Of a DNA stretch of 19,862 nt, positions 14,416-19,862 are shown one piece after another. The notes beneath the pieces were generated by a model. The model was not told where the DNA came from, did no database searches, and worked only from the letters and a program-made list of their open reading frames with translations. The translations under genes and the position numbers were made by a program. Each line of letters opens with the position of its first letter. The first letter of the stretch is position 1. This stretch comes from Planctomycetota bacterium. GTDB taxonomy: Bacteria; Planctomycetota; SBBH01; JACQRN01. Location: contig JACQRN010000271.1 of assembly GCA_016206515.1 (NCBI GenBank), positions 1-19,862 on the forward strand, in the 5' to 3' direction.

Positions 14416-16185
14416 TTACGGCGGCGCGGAGGGGGGGACGGTCCGGATGTGCAGCGCGTCGAGCTGGGAGGGCTCCGCAGGGGTCGGCGCGCCGGTCGTC
14501 GGGCACCCTCCCCGCGCGGTCTTCGGGAACGCCATCACCTCCCGGATGTTCTCGGTCCCGGCCAGAAGGGCGACAAGGCGGTCGATCCCGAGGGCGATCC
14601 CCCCGTGCGGAGGGGCGCCGAAACGCAGGGCGTCGAGCAGAAACCCGAACTTCGCCCGGGCGCGCTCCTCCGTCAGCCCCAGCGCCGCGAATACGGCCTT
14701 CTGGGTGTCCGGTTCGTGGATCCGGATGCTGCCGCCGCCGACCTCGGAGCCGTTGATGACGAGGTCGTAGGCGCGAGCCTGGACGCCCATCGGATCCCCT
14801 GTGAGGGACCGCTTGAGCTCCGGCGCGTCCTTCGGGGCGGTGAAGGGGTGATGGGCCGAGACGATCGAACCCTCCGCATCCCGCGCGAAGAGGGGGAAGT
14901 CGGTGACCCAGAGGCACTGGAACGTGTCCGCGTGCGCTTCGGACGCGCCCAGGTTTCGCCGCAGGACGTCCAGGATGTGGTGGACTCCTCCCTCCGGCCC
15001 GGCGGCCAGGAGGAGCGTGTCCCCCTCTGCCGCCGCCGCGAGCTTCCACAGCGCCTCCGCTTGGGAAGGGTGCAGGTGCTTGGCGAGCGGCCCCTCCGCG
15101 AGCGCGTTGGCGCGCCTCACCCACAGGAGGCCGCCCGCCCCGGCCGTACGCGCCAGCGCGGTCCAATCGTCGATCTGCTTGCGCGAGGCGCCGCGCTTCG
15201 CTGGGATCTTCAGGCCCAGGACGCGGTGCCCCTTCGCGACCGGATCCGCCAGCACGCGGAAGGCGAGTCCGGACGCCCAGGGGCCGGCGTCGAACAGTTC
15301 GTATCCGTATCGCAGGTCGGGCTTGTCGCTCCCGTACCGGTCCATCGCCTCGCGGTACGCAAGCCTGGGCAGGGGGAGGCGGATCTCGATCCCCCGCGCC
15401 GCGCGGAACGCCTCCGCCAGGAGTTCCTCGACCACGGCCTGGACGTCCCCCTCCGACACGAAGGACATCTCCAGGTCGAGCTGCGTGAACTCCGGCTGCC
15501 GGTCCGCGCGGACGTCCTCGTCCCGGAAGCAGCGGACGATCTGCATATAGCGGTCGGTCCCCGCCACCTGGAGGATCTGCTTGAACACCTGGGGCGATTG
15601 GGGGAGGGCGTAGAAGGTTCCCGGCTGGGCGCGGCACGGCACCAGGAATTCGCGCGCCCCCTCCGGCGTGCTCTTGTAGAGGTAGGGGGTCTCGATCTCC
15701 CAGAACCCGAGCCGGTCGAGGACCGACCGGATCGTCTGGAGGACCCGGTGGCGCAGGGCGAGGCGCTTCTGCATTTCCGGCCTGCGGAGATCCAGGTAAC
15801 GGTGCTGGAGGCGGATCTCCTCGTCCGGAAGGTTCTCATCGGAGGAGAGGTCGAACGGGAGCGGGGCGGATCCGTTCAGTTCGACGAGATGCGTCGCCTC
15901 CACCTCGATCTCCCCCGTCTGTAGCGCGGCGTTCCGGGTCCCCTCCAGCCGTTCGCGGACGGTTCCCTTGACCTGCCATACCGATTGGGAGCCGAACACC
16001 CGCCCCGCACCGATCTGCGGGGTGATCACGACCTGCGTCTTTCCGTAGCGGTCGCGGAGATCCACGAAGGCGACCCCGCCATGGTCGCGCACGCTCTCGA
16101 TCCATCCGCACAGCGTCGTCTCCCGCCCGACCTGCTCGCCTCGCAGCTCGCCGCAGGTGTGCGTTCGCATGGCGGTCGCCGTCAT
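14416..16185 (-). CDS. aspS: Aspartyl-tRNA synthetase, bacterial type
   Basis: Charges tRNA with aspartate. The 589-residue protein has the OB-fold anticodon domain (MRTHTCGELRG, LCGWIESVRDHGG), class II motif 2 FRDEDVRADRQPEFTQLDLE, the bacterial GAD insertion (about 290-420), and motif 3 in HGGIALGIDRLVALLAG. The terminus FPKTARGGCPTTGAP diverges from the common FPKN form. A histidine in VRDHGG sits where non-discriminating enzymes carry His and E. coli carries Leu, suggesting tRNA-Asn may also be charged. I chose the ATG at 16185, seven bases after TAGAAT; an ATG at 16194 lies inside that hexamer and one at 16170 would shorten the protein by five residues. None has a Shine-Dalgarno sequence. 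Histidine kinase and TPR genes follow closely. Confidence 0.96.
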   Translation of the reverse strand: MTATAMRTHTCGELRGEQVGRETTLCGWIESVRDHGGVAFVDLRDRYGKTQVVITPQIGAGRVFGSQSVWQVKGTVRERLEGTRNAALQTGEIEVEATHLVELNGSAPLPFDLSSDENLPDEEIRLQHRYLDLRRPEMQKRLALRHRVLQTIRSVLDRLGFWEIETPYLYKSTPEGAREFLVPCRAQPGTFYALPQSPQVFKQILQVAGTDRYMQIVRCFRDEDVRADRQPEFTQLDLEMSFVSEGDVQAVVEELLAEAFRAARGIEIRLPLPRLAYREAMDRYGSDKPDLRYGYELFDAGPWASGLAFRVLADPVAKGHRVLGLKIPAKRGASRKQIDDWTALARTAGAGGLLWVRRANALAEGPLAKHLHPSQAEALWKLAAAAEGDTLLLAAGPEGGVHHILDVLRRNLGASEAHADTFQCLWVTDFPLFARDAEGSIVSAHHPFTAPKDAPELKRSLTGDPMGVQARAYDLVINGSEVGGGSIRIHEPDTQKAVFAALGLTEERARAKFGFLLDALRFGAPPHGGIALGIDRLVALLAGTENIREVMAFPKTARGGCPTTGAPTPAEPSQLDALHIRTVPPSAPP

Positions 16186-16192
16186 GGCGGAC

Positions 16193-16198
16193 ATTCTA
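16193..16198 (-). promoter_or_regulatory. Predicted -10 element for leaderless aspS
   Basis: The minus strand reads TAGAAT (16198 to 16193), then seven bases, then the ATG at 16185. A start of transcription at or next to that ATG would give an mRNA with no leader. The hexamer is in the 37-base gap after the mqnD-like gene, which is otherwise GC-rich. No clear -35 is visible. This is the same hexamer as at 3450-3455 and 8032-8037. Confidence 0.45.
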
Positions 16199-16222
16199 TC
16201 GCCCTGCGCGTGAACGCGCCGG

Positions 16223-17059
16223 TCAGGCGGTCGAACGCAGGTCTTCCCGGAAGGGCGGCTTGCGCGCGATCCACCCCGCCTCGAGCGCGCGGCCGTAGAA
16301 CTCGTCCAGGGCGCGCAGCTCCGTCTCCCCGTAGGCGAGCGTCCTGTCGTTGACGTACATGCCGACGAAGCGGTCGGCCTCGATCGTCGAGAGGCCGCGC
16401 CCGAACCGGCCCGCGTGCGCGAGCGCCTCCGCGCGGTGGGAGAGGGAGGCGCGGATCGAGTCCGTCACGAGGCGGGAGACCTCCCGCAGGGCGACGTCGC
16501 CGAGGCTGCGCAGGGCGACGTTCCCGCCCAGGGGGACCGGGAGCCCCGTCTCGGACTTCCACCACGCACCGAGATCGACGACCTTCTCGAGCCCTTCCCG
16601 CACGTACGTGAGCTGCCCCTCGTGGATCAGGACGCCCGCGGCGACCTCCCCGCGCAGGATCGCGCCTCCGATCCGGTCGAACGGCATGACGACGATCCGG
16701 ACCCCCGGACGGTGCAGCCGCAGAAGGATCGCCGCGCTGGTCGAGGCGCCCGGGATCGCGACCGGCGCGTCCGCGGGAGGCGCCGTTCCCCCGGCGCGGC
16801 GGACGAGGAGCGGGCCGTAGCCGTCGCCGAAGCTCGCCCCGCTGGGGAGCAGGGCGTACCGGTCGCACAGGTCCGGCAGCGCCGCGAACGAGACCGCGGT
16901 GACCTCGTAGACGCCGTCGCGCGCGGCGGCATTCAGCGTCTCGATGTCGCGCAGGACGTGCTCGACCTCGAAGGCGCCGCTGGCGACCGTGCCGGACGCC
17001 AGCCCCCAGAACATGAAGGCGTCGTCGGCGTCCGGACTATGGGCGAGGCGCAGCCGCAT
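16223..17059 (-). CDS. mqnD: MqnD-like 1,4-dihydroxy-6-naphthoate synthase (futalosine menaquinone pathway)
   Basis: Predicted to convert cyclic dehypoxanthinyl futalosine to 1,4-dihydroxy-6-naphthoate. The 278-residue protein has the periplasmic-binding-protein fold of the MqnA/MqnD family without a signal peptide. Matching segments are LAHSPDADDAFMFWGLASG, DIETLNAAARDG, AVSFAALPDLCDRYALLPSG, PGASTSAAILLRL, the LIHEGQLTYVREGLEKVVDL stretch, and AWWKSETGLPVPLGG. The last is a strong family hallmark. MqnA or an uncharacterised relative is the main alternative, because SPDADD differs from the SPCPND seen in classical MqnD. The ATG at 17059 has no Shine-Dalgarno sequence; a TTGACA -35 lies upstream. 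aspS follows 37 bases downstream. Confidence 0.75.
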   Translation of the reverse strand: MRLRLAHSPDADDAFMFWGLASGTVASGAFEVEHVLRDIETLNAAARDGVYEVTAVSFAALPDLCDRYALLPSGASFGDGYGPLLVRRAGGTAPPADAPVAIPGASTSAAILLRLHRPGVRIVVMPFDRIGGAILRGEVAAGVLIHEGQLTYVREGLEKVVDLGAWWKSETGLPVPLGGNVALRSLGDVALREVSRLVTDSIRASLSHRAEALAHAGRFGRGLSTIEADRFVGMYVNDRTLAYGETELRALDEFYGRALEAGWIARKPPFREDLRSTA

Positions 17060-17068
17060 CGGACATGG

Positions 17069-17097
17069 ACTTTGTTCGCGCTCCGCAGGGTTGTCAA
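17069..17097 (-). promoter_or_regulatory. Predicted promoter for the mqnD-like gene
   Basis: On the minus strand a perfect TTGACA (17097 to 17092) is followed by 17 bases and CAAAGT (17074 to 17069, three of six matches to the -10 consensus), ending nine bases before the ATG at 17059. The start of transcription would be within one to three bases of the ATG, so the mRNA would be leaderless or nearly so. It is the only consensus -35 I found at a gene start in the window. Confidence 0.5.
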
Positions 17098-17129
17098 TGC
17101 GGATCCTGGAGGGGGACGGCGCGCCCCGC

Positions 17130-17135
17130 TATGCT
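17130..17135 (+). promoter_or_regulatory. Predicted -10 element for leaderless thyX
   Basis: TATGCT at 17130-17135 is followed by seven bases (CGCGCGC) and the thyX ATG at 17143. There is no purine-rich ribosome site in those seven bases, so a leaderless mRNA is likely if this hexamer is used. The candidate -35 17 bases upstream (TGGAGG) is weak. Confidence 0.45.
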
Positions 17136-17142
17136 CGCGCGC

Positions 17143-18705
17143 ATGGAGGGCACGCAGGAGCCGATCGTCCGGCTGACCCGGCATTTCACGACGCCGTTCG
17201 ACGTGACGGTCGCGAGCGCCCGGACGTGCTACGCCCCACGGGTGATCGAGCCGCAGGAAGTCTCCATCGACGAGCGCGCCCGCTCGCGCCGGGACCGGAT
17301 CGCACAGAGCATCTACCAGGCCGGGCACCACACGACCTTCCAGCACGCCACCTTCACGTTCGCGCTTGAGCGCGTCTCGCGCCAGTTCATCTGGTCGTTC
17401 CTGCACAGCCACCCCTTCTACAACTCGGAGCAGGTCAGCCAGAGGTACGTCGAGGTGAGGCCGGGGAACTTCGTCGAGCCGCCCCTGTCGGAAGCCGGCC
17501 GCGAACTCTTCCGACGGACGGTCGCCGGTCAGATGGCGGCGTACGCCGACCTGACGGAGTCCCTGGAGGGCGTCGTGAGACGCGAGTACACGGCGCTGTT
17601 CCCGCACCGCGACGCGGACGCCAAGCGCTGGGCCTCGGTGCGGGAGCGCAAGCAGATGGAGGTGGCCCGCTACGTCCTGCCGGTCGCGACGCAAGCCCAC
17701 CTCTACCACACGATCAGCGGGATCACGCTGCACCGCTACCACCGGCTCTCCCAACAGTTTGATACCCCCTGGGAGCAGCGCCGCGTTGTGGAGGGGATGG
17801 TCCTCTGCGTGAACGAGGTCGACCCGGACTTCCTCCGGCTGGCGGAGGATCCGATCCCCCTCGATGAGACGCCCGAGTTCCGTTATTTCGCCGCCCTGGA
17901 GGAGGTGCCCGGCCGCCCCGGCGGCGGCGCCTATGTCCTGGAATTCGACGAGTCCCTGCGGGGCCGGGTTTCGCTCCTGGTGGACTCGAAGCCGAACGCC
18001 GAGGAGACGATGGCCCAGGCCGTCCGCGACGTCCTGGGCGTTACGCGCGACGCCATGGCGAACGCCCGCGCGATCGACCTCGTCCTCAACCCCGCGCAAA
18101 ACCGCTACCTGGCCGACACGCTGAACCTGACCGCGCACGCGAAGCTGACCCGCTCGATGGTCCATCCGCACTTCACGTTCCGCAAGAAGCTCTCGCATAC
18201 CGCCGATTCGCAGGACCAGAGGCACCGGCTGACGCCGGGTTCCCGCCCGATCCTCGCGCGGCACGTCCAGCCGGACCAGCCGGACTACATCGTCCCCCCC
18301 CTGATCGCGTCGGAGGCCGTCTGCCGGGACCGGTACGTTCGCAGCATGGAGGAGGCCTGGGCCGGGATCCGGGGGCTCCTGGACCTCGGGGAGCCGCTCG
18401 AATACGCGATGTACCTGCTCCCCAACGCCTTCCCGATCCGCTTCGAGGAATCCGGGGACCTGCTGGCGTTCCACCACAAATGGACCAAGCGGCTCTGCTG
18501 CACGGCGCAGGAGGAGATCTGGGCCGCCTGCCGCGACGAGGTGGCGCAGGTCGCCTCCGCCCATCCCGCGATCGGGCGCTTCCTCGGCGCGCCGTGCGCC
18601 CTGCGCCTGCTGGCGAAGGAGACGCCGTACTGCCCCGAGGGGGACCGCTTCTGCGGCGTGCCGGTCTGGAAGCTCCCGGTCGAACGGTACGAGCGGGTCC
18701 TGTAG
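17143..18705 (+). CDS. thyX: Double-length FAD-dependent thymidylate synthase (ThyX)
   Basis: Predicted to make dTMP from dUMP using flavin and methylene-tetrahydrofolate. At 520 residues it is about twice the usual 220-250 and appears to hold two Thy1-like units. The N-terminal half has HATFTFALERVSRQF and FYNSEQVSQRYVEVRPGNF, but the RHR of the RHRx7S signature is replaced by Ser-His-Pro. The C-terminal half has LVLNPAQNRYLADTLNL, RSMVHPHFTFRKKLSHTADS and QDQRHRLTPGSRP, with RHR present. The active site may therefore be shared between halves. The ATG at 17143 is chosen over earlier in-frame ATGs at 17065 and 17131, which lie upstream of or inside the promoter hexamer. Two small envelope genes follow within four bases. 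Confidence 0.87.
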   Translation: MEGTQEPIVRLTRHFTTPFDVTVASARTCYAPRVIEPQEVSIDERARSRRDRIAQSIYQAGHHTTFQHATFTFALERVSRQFIWSFLHSHPFYNSEQVSQRYVEVRPGNFVEPPLSEAGRELFRRTVAGQMAAYADLTESLEGVVRREYTALFPHRDADAKRWASVRERKQMEVARYVLPVATQAHLYHTISGITLHRYHRLSQQFDTPWEQRRVVEGMVLCVNEVDPDFLRLAEDPIPLDETPEFRYFAALEEVPGRPGGGAYVLEFDESLRGRVSLLVDSKPNAEETMAQAVRDVLGVTRDAMANARAIDLVLNPAQNRYLADTLNLTAHAKLTRSMVHPHFTFRKKLSHTADSQDQRHRLTPGSRPILARHVQPDQPDYIVPPLIASEAVCRDRYVRSMEEAWAGIRGLLDLGEPLEYAMYLLPNAFPIRFEESGDLLAFHHKWTKRLCCTAQEEIWAACRDEVAQVASAHPAIGRFLGAPCALRLLAKETPYCPEGDRFCGVPVWKLPVERYERVL

Positions 18706-18708
18706 CCG

Positions 18709-19005
18709 ATGACCTGGCGTGCCCGGATTCTGGCGCTCGCGATGCTCCTCCTCCTTGGATGGGGGGGCGCCCGCATCGTCTTGCGGCCCGTAGCGCGCCC
18801 GGAGGGGGGCCTGCGCGGGGACGCCGACGGGAACGGCCGCGTCGACGGGGAGGACGTCCGGCTTCTGCTCCATTTTCTCGTGACGGATCGCCCCCCGGAC
18901 GCGCCGCCGCCGGGAGCGCACCTCGACCTGGATCGGGACGGGATGCCCGGGACGCTCGCGGATGCGGTCGTGCTCTCCCGGCTAGTTCGCGGGGAGGGGC
19001 GCTAG
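18709..19005 (+). CDS. Small membrane-anchored dockerin-domain protein
   Basis: A 98-residue protein with a basic N-terminus and one hydrophobic segment (residues 6-20, ARILALAMLLLLGWGG region), then a dockerin type I-like duplication. The first calcium loop is complete: Asp38, Asp40, Asn42, Asp46 and Asp49 in GDADGNGRVDGED, followed by the helix VRLLLHFLV. The second begins correctly with Asp73, Asp75 and Asp77 (LDLDRDGMPGTLAD), but the closing Asp85 is one residue late, so its calcium binding is doubtful. The whole mature protein is essentially the dockerin. No signal cleavage site is clear, so an uncleaved anchor is likely. The ATG is three bases after the thyX stop, and its TAG directly abuts the next ATG. 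Confidence 0.82.
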   Translation: MTWRARILALAMLLLLGWGGARIVLRPVARPEGGLRGDADGNGRVDGEDVRLLLHFLVTDRPPDAPPPGAHLDLDRDGMPGTLADAVVLSRLVRGEGR

Positions 19006-19500
19006 ATGACCGTCCTGCGTCTGGCAGCACTCCCCCTCCTCCTCGCCGCCCTTCTGACCTCCTGCGGGGGGGCACCTGTTGCGGAGCCCCCGGCGTTCGA
19101 TCCCGCCTGGACCGCCTCGCCGTACGAACTCCTCCTGACCGTGGAGGGGGGGGCCGACCCGGTCGGGGGGTACTTGATCGAGATCCGGTTCGATCCCGCC
19201 CGGATCCGCGTCACCCAGGTCGGCGGCGGGGCGGACGCTGGGTTCGGCGACGCGCCGGCGTCGGACCGCTCCGCCTACGACACGGGACGGGTGCGTCTCG
19301 CGGCGGTCCGTTCGGAGGAGAGTGTCCAGGCGGGGACCGTGCGCGTCGCGCGCGTCCAGTTCAGCCCCGTTCCCGGCGCTGCAGGGGAGGGGGCCGTCGA
19401 GGCCTCGCTCCTGGATTGCGCAGACGCTGAGGGACGCCGGATCGTCGGCGCAGGCGTCGGCACCTCGACTGCCGCGTTCCGGCTCGGCGATCCGGGGTAG
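19006..19500 (+). CDS. Lipoprotein with cohesin-like domain
   Basis: A 164-residue predicted lipoprotein. The signal peptide ends in the lipobox Leu-Thr-Ser-Cys20, and the +2 and +3 residues are glycine. The mature part is one beta-rich domain resembling cohesins: YELLLTVEGGADPVGGYLI, the strand EIRFDPARIRVTQV with the family's typical aromatic-Asp-Pro, then alternating strands (RVRLAAVRS, TVRVARVQFSPVPG) to AFRLGD at the end. No enzyme motif is visible. The ATG begins on the base after the dockerin gene's stop, so the two are presumably co-translated, and pairing of the two domains is a natural inference. Alternative: another immunoglobulin-like carrier domain. Confidence 0.75.
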   Translation: MTVLRLAALPLLLAALLTSCGGAPVAEPPAFDPAWTASPYELLLTVEGGADPVGGYLIEIRFDPARIRVTQVGGGADAGFGDAPASDRSAYDTGRVRLAAVRSEESVQAGTVRVARVQFSPVPGAAGEGAVEASLLDCADAEGRRIVGAGVGTSTAAFRLGDPG

Positions 19501-19507
19501 GCGGTAC

Positions 19508-19862
19508 CTACGACCGCCGGTCCTGCTCCTCCAGGAACGGGAGCAGGAGATCCCGGAACGCGTCCGGGCGCTCGAACATCGGCAGGTGCCCGACCCCTTC
19601 CCAGCGCTCGTACCGCGCCTGCGGAAGCAGGGCGTGGATCCGGTCCCCCTCCGCGACCGGGACCACGCGGTCGTGGGTGCCCCAGACAAGAAGGACCGGC
19701 GCACGGATGGCGCGGATCTCATCGTCCGGGACCGGGTCCGTGAGGATCGAGGATGCGGCCCGGTCCAGGATCGAGATCGTGAGGCCAGCCCCCTCGCGCC
19801 GGAAGCAGGGCCAGGTCATCTCGAAGAGCCGGTCGGCGCCGGAGCGGTCCCTCCCCAGGACC
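19508..19862 (-). CDS. Alpha/beta hydrolase, C-terminal part (runs off the right edge)
   Basis: The frame is open from the stop at 19508 to the last base of the window, so the 5' end lies outside. The visible 117 residues contain the last two catalytic elements of an alpha/beta hydrolase: the acid in PVLLVWGTHDRVVP and the histidine in WEGVGHLPMFERPDAF. The nucleophile is beyond the window. The internal ATG at 19819 is unlikely to be the true start because the fold needs about 150 more residues. The stop is eight bases from the convergent lipoprotein stop. Substrate unknown; the GTHDRVVP type is typical of esterases, haloalkane dehalogenase relatives and C-C bond hydrolases. Confidence 0.85.
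   Translation of the reverse strand, partial: VLGRDRSGADRLFEMTWPCFRREGAGLTISILDRAASSILTDPVPDDEIRAIRAPVLLVWGTHDRVVPVAEGDRIHALLPQARYERWEGVGHLPMFERPDAFRDLLLPFLEEQDRRS

Noticed and set aside
17065..17142. 26-residue N-terminal extension of ThyX from the ATG at 17065
   Set aside because: It runs through the intergenic promoter region, encodes no ThyX-like sequence and would overlap the divergent mqnD promoter; the ATG at 17143 fits the family start.
19497..19511. Inverted repeat GTAGG/CCTAC spanning both stop codons of convergent genes
   Set aside because: Five-pair stem without a T-tract; it arises partly from two facing TAG stops. A weak bidirectional terminator is possible but unsupported.

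Overview
This is a gene-dense stretch of a very GC-rich bacterial chromosome (roughly 70% G+C by eye). Genes sit on both strands with almost no intergenic space; the longest gap is about 80 bases and no stretch of 300 bases lacks a gene. I see no tRNA, rRNA, CRISPR array, insertion sequence or phage gene. The mix is mainly conserved core genes: coaE, polA, hpf, ptsH, ptsI, aspS, thyX and an mqnD-like gene of the futalosine menaquinone route. Alongside them are a tryptophan-kynurenine operon and small dockerin and cohesin-like envelope genes. This suits a Gram-negative-type, menaquinone-using, deep-branching lineage such as Acidobacteriota or a neighbour. That placement is inference from gene content and base composition only.

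Layout. 1-87 is the tail of an unidentified gene. 102-3433 (minus) holds polA followed by coaE with a 4-base overlap. 3471-6570 (plus) holds a tight operon: a short ribosome-hibernation factor, HPr, enzyme I and a sugar-1-phosphate nucleotidyltransferase. 6560-8025 (minus) holds a zinc-site MDR oxidoreductase and an acyl-CoA thioesterase. 8073-11997 (plus) holds tryptophan 2,3-dioxygenase, kynureninase, an enoyl-CoA hydratase and a zinc-ribbon membrane protein. 12010-17059 (minus) reads, in transcription order, mqnD-like, aspS, a histidine kinase, and an exported thioredoxin-fold/TPR protein. 17143-19500 (plus) holds a double-length ThyX, a membrane-anchored dockerin protein and a cohesin-like lipoprotein. 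19508 to the right edge (minus) is the C-terminal part of an alpha/beta hydrolase.

The observations most worth following are three. (1) A directly adjacent two-gene dockerin/cohesin-like pair, with both products apparently tethered to membrane, in a place with no cellulosomal enzymes. (2) A recurring promoter arrangement in which a -10-like hexamer (TAGAAT three times, TATGCT once) lies 6-7 bases before a start codon with no Shine-Dalgarno sequence, implying leaderless mRNAs, plus two divergent gene pairs whose -10 elements overlap. (3) A ThyX of about 520 residues in which the RHR motif is in the C-terminal half while the N-terminal half keeps only the rest of the signature.
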